Assembly: GCA_030762985.1 (NCBI GenBank)
Contig: CM061040.1
Coordinates: 15,859,922 to 15,923,921 of the forward strand
Reading direction: 5' to 3'
DNA length: 64,000 nucleotides
Source of the DNA: Adelphocoris suturalis
Taxonomy: Eukaryota > Arthropoda > Insecta > Hemiptera > Miridae
A program made the position numbers and the translations under genes. Each line of letters starts with the position of its first letter. The stretch's first letter is position 1. The notes beneath the pieces were generated by a model that worked only from the letters and a program-made list of their open reading frames with translations, was not told the origin of the DNA and made no database searches. Positions 31,945 to 42,460 of this stretch are shown here, piece by piece.

Positions 31945-32284
31945 GTGACGCTAACGTCAGTTACACCTACCAATAAGCCCGCGAGCGTTGCCACCCTCCC
32001 AAATAGTTTTCCGGCCCGCCAATTACGAAATGTTCGCCTGGAGGAGGTAAAACTACTTGCTAATACCAGGGGTAGCTGCCTAACCCTGCCTTTACCCTCT
32101 GCCTCGACTAAACTTCCCGGGGCTGCTATCACTAGTTTTACCTCTATTTTAAGATACCGGGCCTAACTATGGTAACTATGAACCATAAAAGTTAAAAGTA
32201 GTTTACCAACAAGAAACTGCTAAATCTTCTACATTGGTACCTACTAATGAAGAATTATTGTTGAATATGCATAAATAGGGTCCT
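31945..32284. other. Spacer, nothing recognised
   Basis: No gene. CAGCACCGAAACGTCGA at about 32290 is a string often seen in invertebrate repeats and may mark the end of one. Confidence 0.3.
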
Positions 32285-32304
32285 GCTCCAGCACCGAAAC
32301 GTCG

Positions 32305-32358
32305 ACACACACACACACGCACACAGACACACACACACACACACACACGCACGCGCAC
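32305..32358. repeat. (AC)n microsatellite abutting R2-like element B
   Basis: An AC run with a few G interruptions. On the minus strand it reads (TG)n and directly follows the 3' end of the R2-like element (GACAACACG, then TGCGCGTGCG). Confidence 0.9.
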
Positions 32359-34087
32359 GTGTTGTCATTAACATGTTTATTCATTTATACTACTTCAATA
32401 CATTATACTTCATTTACAAATCAAAATCTCTTATATAATTTATATATGTGTTCGTTCAACTGTTCTCCAATAGCTGGTTCCTCTTGGGGGGGGGGGGGGG
32501 GGGGGGCGGGCTCTGAACGAGCCCAGACAAAGTCGCTCCCATCTAGGGCTCTCCTTGCCGCCCATCCCAGCAGGAATTCGGGGAAGATCTTCCTCAAGGT
32601 TGTCGCCGCTGCTTTATGCCATATTCCTTGCCATGTCATGACGGCTGGCAGGACCTCGACACTCTCCGTATTCATCACTGCTTTGACTGCTTCCACCACG
32701 GCAGGAACGCCATACTTCATTGCCTTCATCCTGTGGACCAAAGCCATAGGGCTAGCGTCGCTATCCGTGGTGATTGCCACATCAATGATAAAAGATCGCC
32801 CTTCCTTTGCTATCACCAAATCTGGCCGATAGCTCCTTTCCGGTCCTACGACGTGGAGTTCCTTTCGAAATTGCCAACCCTTTCTCTTCGCATACTCCGC
32901 TAGCAAATCCACTACCGCGTTATGACGGCGGCATCTAGCGTTCCTTGTTTTGGGGCACGATTGAATCACATGGTTTGCAGTCTCTCTTACCTCGCAGCCT
33001 TCCTTCTTTCTTCTCTCGTCGCACTGCTGCTTTCCTCTACCTCGTTATATAAACATCTCTTGGCCTCTGCCACCCTTGTCCTTCTAAGTAGCGGGATCGT
33101 CATTGAGAATTCCATTAATCCCATGCCCCTGTCAGCAACGGGCGCATAGAAATACGCGTTGGGAGTGTCGTGGGGCAAAGCTAGCGTCATCCGTACCCTC
33201 TTCCTTATTGCCCGGCCCAAACGCTGCAGTTCCTTCATAGGTGACATCCCCAACACCAACTGGTGAATAAAGCTGGGTACTACATGACCCCTAATGGCCT
33301 CCAATTTTCTCATCAACGTTAGTTGGGCACCAAGGATCCGATCTATGGATCTAATCATATTATCCGTTGATGGCTTCTGTATGCCATAGGGACCAAACGT
33401 GAGGCCCAGATACCTCCAAACCGTGGCGGGAGTGGCTCTTGTTACTCCAACCGAGCACCCATCCTCAGTGTTCCGTGGTATCACCAGATTTCCGCCTCTC
33501 GGCACAAGCGGCACATACAAAGATTTGGCGTCATTCAGACGCAAACCACATTCGCCCAGAGCCTTACGTAATGCCGCCATCATTACCTGGATGCCCGCAG
33601 CAGAGGAGCTCAACAGCACCAGGTCGTCCGCGAAGGCGATCCGTGACCACCTCCGTCCCTTGTGGATAAATCCCACTCGAGTGGGGAGGCCCATCAGGAT
33701 GTGATCCATAACCATGTTAAACAACATGGACGAGAGAGGATCCCCCTGTCGGACTCCCCTCCTACACTCGACAGGTTCCCTCCTCCCCACTGATGTCCTT
33801 GATGAAGCATACAGGCTCTCAATATATTGCCGAATGTGTACCGGCCATCCACGCGCTCTCATCATTACTTCGATCGCTCGATGGCTTACTGAGTCGAAAG
33901 CCTTGGCAACATCAAGAACGGCCAAATGTACCTCCCTCCTTCTATTCTTGGCAGCCGTCAAAATATCATGCAGCAGCACCGTATTCTGCGCGATACCATC
34001 CACTCCCCTACGCAACCCCTTCTGCTCATCCACGTGACGGATCCTATCTTCCATCCTGGCTGCAAGGATCTTATGTAACTGTCGGAG
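32359..34087 (-). mobile_element. R2-like LINE copy B, 5'-truncated
   Basis: The minus-strand copy begins within the reverse transcriptase at a T54 tract (34088-34141) and ends at about 32359 with TGAATAAACATGTTAATGAC then AACACG. This 3' end matches copy D (61869 on), proving a common family. The copy carries reverse transcriptase and restriction-like endonuclease regions with a deletion between them. No 28S rDNA flanks it. Confidence 0.85.
32421..34087 (-). pseudogene. R2-like reverse transcriptase and restriction-like endonuclease, copy B
   Basis: From about 34084, LRQLHKILAARM opens the frame. Then come LDVAKAFDSVSH, RRGVRQGDPLSSMLFN and the catalytic AFADDLVLLSSS, followed by the thumb to TAA at 32987. 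A deletion of roughly 240 nt and a frame change then lead into the endonuclease (32969-32421). That part keeps the last half of the CCHC finger (ETANHVIQSC), RRHNAV, and the PD-(D/E)xK-type motif YRPDLVIAKEGRSFIIDVAI. A G21 tract at 32486-32506 encodes a proline run near the C-terminus, an expansion relative to copies A and D. It is inactive because of truncation and deletion. Confidence 0.87.

Positions 34088-34141
<54 letters not shown>
34088..34141. repeat. A54/T54 homopolymer between R2-like copies A and B
   Basis: Fifty-four consecutive A on the plus strand. In the sense of both neighbouring elements it is a T tract, immediately after the 3' end of copy A (GACTCAACAC) and immediately before the truncated 5' end of copy B. 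Confidence 0.95.
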
Positions 34142-34143
<2 letters not shown>

Positions 34144-34528
34144 GTTGAGTCAATAACATAATTTATTAATTAAAGATACTGAGTTCGTCATTTTTATAGA
34201 TACTTCAAGGTACTTCAAACATATCGTCTATAATGATTAGATTATAGTCCGTAGCAGCGAGCAGGAGGAGTGGGCCTCCAGAAGGCATTGCGTTCTACTT
34301 CCGAGCAGGTCATGTAACAAACAAGATACACGCATTAGATGCTAGCAATATTGCTAAACATCCCACTACATGGGATCTTAGCATCTAACAAACATCATAT
34401 ATACACAAGTGTATAATCATTTAACCTAAGCACCAGAATTTACCTCAACCTATTCAATAATTACAGAAATGAAATACTTCATCTAGCATAAAATAATACA
34501 TCATTGGGTAATTCAAAACATAGCGCAT

Positions 34529-37423
34529 TTACTGACCCAGTGAGGGCTCCAAGGGAGCCCTCGAACGACTGGCAGACATAAAGGAGGCCCACATGAAGCC
34601 ACCGCCATCCAAGACTCTCCGCGAAGCCCATCCAAGGATGAATCCAGGGAAGATGCCCCTCACACGTTCTGCCCACTTGGGATGCCATAATCCTCTCCAG
34701 TTCAAGATGGCAGGAACACAGGTTACGTCCAGAGAATTAGTCATTTCCGCTATAGCCAGTTTCACCTGATCGCCACCATACTTAATTTCCTTCTGCCTAT
34801 ATAGGCTGGCCATAGGAAATGCTTCGCTGTCAGACGTGATAGCACAACGTATGACGTATACACGGCCATCTTTCTTGACGATAATATCTGGCAGCAGGGC
34901 ACCTCCGTCGAGCACCATTCGCGTCTCCCGCCAAACAGCCCAGCCTTTCTTCTCGGTATACACCGTGAACAAGTCACAAAGAGCGTTATGCCTCCGACAT
35001 CGCGCCTCTCTAAGAACGGGGCACATCTGGAGCAGGTGTCCAAGGGTTTCAACCTCCTGGCATCCATTCCGGCAACGGGTGTCCCCAACTCTCCCGCGGG
35101 AAGAGCGCGCCCGAGTAGGGAAAGCACCACACAAAAGCCGAACGGCGTTGATGGTTCTCCACGCGGGCACCCGGCCATCATCCGCCTTCACCCAACTCGT
35201 GGATTCTGGAACCTTCCTAGCATTCCTCAGCATACTGCCATCAGCAGTGGAAAGCTACCTCGCCGCTCTACGGCGCCTTCTCTCAATAGAGGTCACAAAA
35301 GGCTCGACAATCTCATCGCCAAACAATATTTGATTGGCGCCTCCCTCACGCTTTGCCCTCAATTCAGGAATCATCTCTGCCATGGACATCATGCCCAAAC
35401 CTCCATCAGCGATAGGGGCATAAATAAAAGAATTCGGCGTGTCGCCCGGCAAGCCAAGAAGCGACCTCAACCCCTTGCGCAAAGCCACATCAAATCTTCT
35501 CAGCAACTTGACGGAACACGGCAGCAACACAAGCCTATGAAGGAACGAAGGAACAACATGTGTTCTCAGAGCCTCCAACTTCTGCAAGGGTGTTAGTCTG
35601 GACGAAATGACACGCCGAACAATTGCCGACAGGACACCGACGTCCGGAGGAAGAGGGCCATATGGGCCAAACTGCAGACCCAGATACAACCACCGAGTCT
35701 GGGAGGTTGATACAGGCATATCAAACTCACACAGGTCAGAGTCCCAAGCAACGACACATCTACCGACTCTGGGGACCAGCGGTATGTAGACTGACTTGGC
35801 GCCATTCAACTTAAGGCCACACTCACGCAGGCCAGCAATAAACTGCACCAGCAGAGCCCTCAGCCCAGCATGAGATGAACTGATGAGCACCACATCATCC
35901 GCAAAAGCCATCCTTGACCACCTCTTTCCTCTATGTATGTATCCAATGTGATTCGGCAGGGACATCAATATGTGATCCATAACAATATTAAACAGGGTGG
36001 ACGAAAGGGGGTCACCCTGTCAACCCCACTCTTGCACTAAACCAACGGTCGACCCGCTATGGACGTAACGGAAGTTGCATTAAATGCTTCAATGTAGCCA
36101 GTAAGGACGAGCGGCCAGCCTCTGGCTCTCATAATAGCTGTCAGTGCATTGTGGCTCACGGAGTCAAATGCCTTCGACACATCCGCCACCAGAATATGGA
36201 TCTCTCGTCTGTTGACCCTGGCATTAGTCATCAGGGACTGCAATAGGACAGCGTTCAGCGCAATTCCATCCAAACCCCTAATCAGACCCTGCTGCTCCTC
36301 TACATGGCGCACCGCACTATCCATCCTCTTAGATAGGATACGATGGAACTGCCATAAAATCACAGAAGGAACCGTTATAGGACGAACATGCTCGGGCCGC
36401 ACAGGATTCGGTACCTTCGGAATCAGAGTGGTTCTGCCTCTGGACATCCACACTGGGGGAGAACCCCAAAGCATGATCATGTGAAAGATCACCCTCTTTG
36501 CTCGCCAGTGAAGATCATTCCAATTGGCCACAGCAACTTCGTCCAGACATGGTGCCGTCAATCCAACCCTAGATCCATTCACCTCCTTCTGAGTAATAGG
36601 GTCCCATACAGATCTCAAGTCGTAGTCCACCGGATGTCGCACTACCGCAGAAAACGGAGTTGATTCCTCAGCAAATTGTCGTTCCCAGAAACTGCACATT
36701 TCTTCCGTTGGATCAACAACAGCATTCCTGGGTGCATCACCTTCCACAGTATCCTGTACGGCCGCGCGCCTGTCAGCATGCCATAGATCGAGTGGGCGTT
36801 CCTCATCCACGACCGTATACTCCGAGGTAAAAGGGACTCGAGCAGGCCTTCTAGAAGGCGGCCACGCGTTAGCACCACATTCCAACAGCATCCATTCCTT
36901 AAGCTCCCTCGATCCTCCCCCAGTGTCCAGAACAGTCCATGAAATCTCAAACAAGGACTTGTATCTCGAATCAGCTCCAGCCAACCACTCACTTTCCAGT
37001 TCATCCTGGACATTGCACATAATCGCAGCGACTGCACATTCATAATGGGTGTCTTCAATTCCAACTGTATTAGCCAACACATCACCTTCAACATTGCCCT
37101 GAAGGGTCCTATTCCTTGCATCAAGGTAAACCTGTCTCCTTTTCTGGCGTGATCATCTCCACAGTTCTACCGGGCATCACCCCAGCAAGCATTCGGGCAA
37201 GCTCAATGCCACTCGAACATTGACCAGCAAATTGCCGCTCAAACCGAGCCATGACCTCCATCTCCTCCACACTCCAGTACTTATGACGGCCACTACCAGG
37301 ATCGTCACCAGCAGCCAAACGGACGAATTCATCAGTGTGCGTCTGCTGCAAATGCTGAGTCAGCCCCCTTCTGGTCGGAAAACCCCTTCCACACACCGCG
37401 CAATCATGCATTACGTCAGCCAT
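34529..37423 (-). pseudogene. R2-like ORF2: C2H2, Myb, reverse transcriptase, endonuclease
   Basis: The start ATG at 37423 overlaps the ORF1 stop (ATGGCTGA). Order: C2H2 finger C8-x2-C11-x12-H24-x4-H29; Myb-like domain (YWSVEEMEVMARFE...MPGRTVEMI, about 50-92); reverse transcriptase (VRPITVPSVI, VADVSKAFDSVSH, then AFADDVVLISSS at about 35900); C-terminal CCHC finger (CRNGCQEVETLGHLLQMC); endonuclease with LLPDIIVKKDGR. Lesions: a 1-nt shift at about 37133, a TAG and a 1-nt deletion at about 36030, and TAG at about 35252. In the endonuclease the second acidic residue (IIDVGI in copy D) is replaced (VIRCAI), which should abolish cleavage. About 960 codons, in line with R2-clade proteins. Confidence 0.88.
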
Positions 37424-37765
37424 AGTTGGTAATTGCGAGTACGCTGGCAGTGGCCCTCCGATAAGCCTCGCATTTATTCGACGCAGTGTGGTGATCAGCG
37501 GGCAACTTAAGCTCCTTACAAGACCCACATGTAGGGCTCTGCTTGCTAGGGCAATCCTTCTGAATATGTGTACGTTCCATACATATGCGGCAGCACTTCT
37601 CACCTTCAGCACATGCTTTGCACGATCTACCAACATGGCCTATAACTCCACATCGATAGCAGCAAAGAACATCGACGTAATCCTCCGTCCGACACCAAAA
37701 CCATGACAGGTAAATAGCCTGCTGTCCAAGCAGTTTCATCCTTATGTCGGGTGCCACCTCCAATA
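37416..37765 (-). CDS. Gag-like ORF1 C-terminus with three zinc knuckles (partial)
   Basis: The frame carries RMKLLGQQAIYLSWFWCR, then three knuckles: CYRCGVIGHVGRSC, CRICMERTHIQKDC (both C-x2-C-x4-H-x4-C) and CGSC...HH.....C. This triple is characteristic of ORF1 Gag proteins of R1/I-type LINEs, which bind the element RNA. It ends TGA at 37418-37416, inside the first codons of ORF2, so the two proteins would be made by coupled or reinitiated translation. The part upstream of 37766 belongs to the inserted hAT, so the N-terminus is lost. R2-clade elements usually have a single ORF, so this arrangement is unusual. A chance fusion is possible but the overlap is exact. Confidence 0.75.
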
Positions 37766-40700
37766 TAGGGGGAGGGAGGGAGTTATGAGCTCGGGGACAC
37801 AGGTAATTTTCTACGTAATTGAGGTCTACCCAAACCCAAGAATAATAAACCCATGTGTAATCCAATTCGCAGCGTTTTACCTAATTCCTTTCAAAAGTTA
37901 TTGCCTGGAAATACGGCCTATAAATAAATAAGTAAATATAGTAATTACTACTTACGTATATGTATATGCATATGACAAAAACGGTAAATGCTGATTGCCT
38001 TCAGGAGTATCTAAAAGAAGTTTCCTGATCCCCCCCCCCCCCCCCTAACATCTGTCCTGAAATTCTGAGGTCATCTGAATAGCTCATTTTTTCTTCGAAT
38101 ATTCGCTAAAAGAAAAACGCTGCAAATTGGATTACACAAGGGTTTATTATTCTCAAATTGAGGAGAATCGTAGCCAAAGTGAGTGGAAGGCAACGAGATT
38201 CTCATTAATTTGCTGTCGGTCCATATACTGGGAGCCACACTACAAAAAATCGAAGGAATTTAAAGATATTTAGCTCGTACGAATTTTGACAACACTCCGT
38301 AAGGTGGCTGGAAAATTCCTAAAAATCTTTCCAATCATTCCTGAACAAACTTCAAGATTTCAGATTTTTGAATATATATATATTAATATACGCTCATTTA
38401 CACCCATTTTCAATCCATAGCAACCATGGGTGTGAAGTAATCGATCTGGGACCCATCTCAATCGAATCAGCGTACAAAATTACATTGAAAACGATACCCG
38501 CACCTTGAAACGTAAAATGACGAAGTTTGAGGGGGGTTACAAAAAAATTTTTCTATACGAATACATAGGTGTATTATTCAGAAGAATAATAAACCAAAAA
38601 CTAGAAACGAACAGAAACAAACGTCTACTTTAGGGTGTACATATTAGATAGGACAATTGAATCAATGTTGTTCCTTCAATTTGTATTACAGTCAACATTA
38701 TTACATAAACTTTACGTCAACCTAAGAGCTATAGCTGTTTTTGTTTGTGCCCAAATGCGCTTCTACTTCGGCGTTGAACGTTGCAGGAATGAACAACGAA
38801 TCGGAGCTCATGGCGTTTACAAATAACCGAGGTACCCGGTCTTTATCTCTACTGTTATTATTGCTGACTCTCAACTTTGTGTCTGATGTTTAGCGCATGA
38901 TCCTGCTCGATTAGTTCATTTCCGAGATTCATTGAGACTAAGAAATATATGCCAGTCTTGTTTTGTCGTGTTCCGTTGACGCAGTTTGCCTATTTGCGAT
39001 TCGCAATGAGTATGAGTGACAGCGATAGTAAAGACGAAGCGGTGGATTACGAGGAAGAGCAAGACCTCATCGACGCCGAAAAATTGCAGGAGGTAGAGCG
39101 ATTGGACAATGCAGGGGTTGAAGAGGATCAACCAAGTGAAAGTAGTAGTGGATCTGGTTCGAGTGTACGAAATCGTATGACTATTGTTGACGGTAAGTTT
39201 TATACCTACATCACTGAACGATCGAACGATAGAGCAGTCGTGGCTTCATGTAAGAAATGTGAACCGAAAGTAGTTGAGATAAGCGGAAAACCATTCATCA
39301 CATCCAACTTTATTAAACATCTGAGAAGGGCACACGGAGCTGGGACTGTAGCGGAGTACAAGGCGTATTTGAAACAAAAACAATTAAACGTGAAAGGTGG
39401 AACGCGTACGAGAAAATATCGTCAAACGATTGATTTGAACCAGACCGATTTCGGAAATTTGATTTCGAAGTATACTGTCAGTGCCATGATACCTTTTTGC
39501 ACAGTCGAGGATCCACATTTTGTAGAAATTTTCAAAAAGTTTCATGTAGAAAGTTATGGCTTAAAACTCCCAAACAGAGTTACAGTGGTAAAAACAATAA
39601 ACAAACTGTATGAAAAAAATAATGAAACTCTGATCAATCCTAAGAGAGACCACATACATTTGTGCAACAGCTGATATTTGGTCAGGCAAAAAACGAAGCT
39701 TTTTAGGGGTCACCGTCCATTGGTTGGATAGCAACAATTGCAAACGTCATTCGGCGGCAATTGCTTGTCGGCGTTTCAAGAACGCCCACACTCACATAAC
39801 AGTTGCCGCAATGCTCCGATCCATATTTGCTGATTTCGGCCTGAATCAGAAGAAAATAGTTGCAATCGTCACAGATAACGGATCAAATTTTCTTAAGGCT
39901 TTCAAGACGTTTGGTATTAATAGAACCGTGCTCCAATTTGATGATCTGTACGTCTTTCCTCATTCACATGTTGATGAAAATTACCTATCTTCAGAATCGG
40001 ATTCAGGTCAGAACAGCGACAGCGAACGTGAATCGGGGGACAAGATTAATGAGCCAGGCCCATCAAGAAATATTAACGACTTGGAAAAGCTTCCCAATCA
40101 CTTACGTGAAAAAGTTGCTTTCTGCCAACAAGGCATATGGAAATATTCACCGATCAGTTATGACAAAGTGCAGCGTCCTTTGGCATCAAGCTTCGCGGCC
40201 GAAATCAGCAGAGGTTATTCAGGACATCCTGGGCCATACTCTTTCAGGCCCAGATGGAATTCCCTTTTTGATTCGATGAAGCAAATCTCCAAAATCAGAT
40301 CGAAATGCCAGACCTGAATAGGGCATTGAAGATAAAAACCCAGCAATGCATGAACGACGAGGATTTCGCCTTCATTGACGAGTACATAGAATGTTCGAAG
40401 CCCATAGCAGAACTTCTAGACCTACTTCAGGGGGAAAAAAACGTGTACTTTGGGAACGTCATCCCTTCGTTGTTTTCTTTACATCGAAAGCTTCAATTGC
40501 AAGCAGACAAAGACTTGAAATACTGTGGCCCTTTAGCTCGAAACTATGTTGAGAGCGTGCAAACGCGTTTCGAAGATTATTTTCAAATCTCTTCTCCAAT
40601 GGCGGAAGTTGCTGCTGTGGCTGCGTTTGCCCATCCCGCCTTCAAAAAGCGTTGGCTTCAGCGAGTGAACACGGAGCACCACAGAAGACTGCTGCAAGCG

Positions 40701-41098
40701 TTTACTTCAGCAGTTGCTGACGAAATGGACAGTGGCTCTTCTCATCGATCTTCGCGTTCGCCTTCAGCGACAGAAGCTGGTGCTCCAACCTCCTCTTTTC
40801 TGACATGCTGTGATTTCGACGACTTCGATTCTGCCTCTTTGGAATGTGACTCGATGGCCTATGCTCAACAGCAAATATTCAATTTCTTCATGGAAAACTC
40901 CAACGACTTTAAACTCCTTGATAAATACCCCGCAGTCAAGAGGGCGTTTTTGAAAACCAACGTGGTCTTTCCATCGTCGGCCGCAGTAGAGAGACTCTTT
41001 TCTTTCGCAACAATGACGAATGCCCCAAGGTCAAATCGACTCTCAGACAAAAATTTGGAATCCCGGGTAGTTCTCAAAGCAAACGGGTTCAAGTTTAA
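37766..41098 (+). mobile_element. hAT DNA transposon copy 1
   Basis: The left side from about 37766 (GGGGGAGGGAGGGAGTTATG) is shared with copy 2 from about 58168, through a conserved 5' region (38330-39000) into the transposase gene. Compared with copy 2, copy 1 has about 290 extra bp after a C-tract at about 38031-38045. The right side ends at about 41098 where 3'UTR sequence of R2-like copy E begins. Terminal inverted repeats and an 8-bp duplication could not be located. Confidence 0.75.
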
Positions 41099-41117
41099 CT
41101 TCAGCATAAATCAGTAA
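39006..41117 (+). pseudogene. hAT transposase, frameshifted
   Basis: ATG 39006 (MSMSDSDSKDE) is shared with copy 2. An acidic N-terminus precedes a BED zinc finger (C82-x2-C85-x19-H105-x4-H110; CKKC...HLRRAH). Frames then change near 39650 (ADIWSG... is out of frame), near 40110 (conserved YGNIHRSVMTKC...LW segment in another frame) and near 40280. 40305-41098 encodes the C-terminal half with the hAT dimerisation region (YPAVKRAFLKTN...FPSSAAVERLFS). The final few codons come from the adjoining R2-like UTR. The catalytic IVTDNGSNF motif is visible at about 39870. The gene is dead in this copy. Zisupton/hAT-type BED transposases are the closest known kin. Confidence 0.88.
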
Positions 41118-42460
41118 TCGTCATTATAGGCACTGTGCAGATACTGACCTTGTGAGGGCTCCAAACAGCCCTTGTTCAGCCATTGCGCATAAAGGAGGCC
41201 CAAATGAAGCCGCTTCCATTCACGGTCCGCTTGGCCGCCCACTCCAGGATGAATCGAGGATATAGTCTTCGTAGCAGATCCGATCGATGATCCAAGCAGT
41301 TCTATCCTTCTTCACCATCAAATCAGGCCGCAGTACACGTCCTCCGATAACCATCTGCGTCTCCCGCCATGTCATCCAGCCTTTTTGCCGTGCATACTCC
41401 ATGAACAAATTATTCACGACATCATGTCTCTTGCACCTTGCGTTCCGCATCGTCGGACATACTTGTATTACGTGGTTTGGAGACTCAACAGCTTCACAAC
41501 CCCGACGACATAGTCTATTTCTGCCCCGTCCGCGTAACAATCTCGTTGTTGTAGGAATCGCACCAACTCGCGTCTTGATGGCAGCCAAAGTATGCAAATC
41601 CGGAATCCTTCCGTCGTCATCCAATATCTATCTACTTGACTCAGGTGTCCTTCTAGCTTCCTTGAATGCCGTGCCATCAGTGGTCCGATGCCAAGCATCC
41701 GCCCGAACCCTCCTTCTCTGAATTACCGTGGTCATACCTTCTCCAATGTTCTCTTCCCCAAACAACACCCGGCGCAAGTGACTCATCCGCTGCTTTTGAA
41801 GATCAGGAATCACTCGATGGAGCTCCATGAGCCCTAACCCCCCATCGAGAACAGGTGCATAAAAGAACGCATTTGGCGTATCCCCAGGAAGCCTCAAGAA
41901 CCGACGCAAGCATCGTCTAATCTCACAGTCCAAGCGTCTTAACTTCTTCCCCGAGATCGGAGCGAGAACCAACTGATGCACGAATGAGGGCACCACATGC
42001 GTTCGCAGGGACTCCAGCTTCTGAAGAGGCGCCAGCATCGACGCTCCCACCCTACGGGCCACCACGGCAAATCTTTCGATCGGCGCACTCTTTACGCCGT
42101 ATGGCGTAAGCTTCATTCCCAAATACCTCCATTCGGTATCCGAGCGAGCTACTGGGATCCGCTCAACCAACTCAGCCTCCGGAGAAACCACCAACCTACC
42201 CAGCTGTGGCACCATGGGTACATAAAGCGATTTAGCCTTGTTAAGGGCCATACCGCATTCTCTTAAGGCACCTTTAGACGCTGCCATAAGAGCATTCATT
42301 CCAGCCTGCGATGAACTAATCAGTACCACATCATCAGCAAAAGCCGTATACGTCCATCTCTTCCCTCTGTAAATGTATCCGACCCTCGATGGCAATGCCA
42401 TTAGGACATGGTCCATGACCATGTTGAACAATATCGAGGGTCTCCCTGTCTAACTCCTTT
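41099..42460 (-). mobile_element. R2-like LINE copy E, truncated at both ends
   Basis: Same family as copy D (62140 on), nearly identical where both exist. The 3'UTR is cut at the hAT junction (CAGCATAAATCAGTA, 41100-41116, equals 62151-62165). The 5' end stops at about 42460 just after GTCTAACTCCT. A 7-nt deletion at about 42435 and a deletion of about 180 nt at about 41280 distinguish it from D. Confidence 0.85.
41220..42455 (-). pseudogene. R2-like reverse transcriptase end and endonuclease, copy E
   Basis: 42431-41628 reads MFNMVMDHVLM, AFADDVVLISSS and the thumb region to TAG (PESSR-stop). The same frame resumes at 41624-41220 with the CCHC finger (CRRGCEAVESPNHVIQVC), KRHDVV and LRPDLMVKKDRTAWIID, after which the deletion at about 41280 skips to the C-terminal end. 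Catalytic motifs are otherwise conserved. The stop between thumb and endonuclease is at the same position in copy D. Confidence 0.86.

Larger units (their letters stand above)
34142..37765 (-). mobile_element. R2-like LINE copy A, two-ORF form, cut by hAT at 5' side
   Basis: This is the most complete R2-like copy. It has the end of a gag-like ORF1 (37765-37416), ORF2 (37423-34529) and a 3'UTR of 387 nt ending TTATTGACTCAACAC, then T54. The 3'UTR shares TACCTTGAAGTAT and the terminal block with copy D. The 5' part is replaced by a hAT transposon whose sequence starts at about 37766. The elements E, A and B stand in the same orientation, making a cluster. Confidence 0.88.

Noticed and set aside
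34088..34141. A54 as the poly(A) tail of a plus-strand retroposon
   Set aside because: Sequence to its left is antisense R2-like coding DNA in continuous frame on the minus strand, and to its right is the 3' end of another minus-strand element. No plus-strand element ends there.
33399..34161. Plus-strand ORFs over R2-like copy B and similar shadows at 34836-35596, 36149-36663, 41287-42266, 62496-63279
   Set aside because: Antisense shadows of conserved reverse transcriptase and endonuclease frames.
38635..38826. Small ORF upstream of the hAT gene, also at 58770-58961
   Set aside because: Conserved between the two copies only because the whole 5' region is; no known hAT accessory protein matches, and substitutions between the copies change residues freely.
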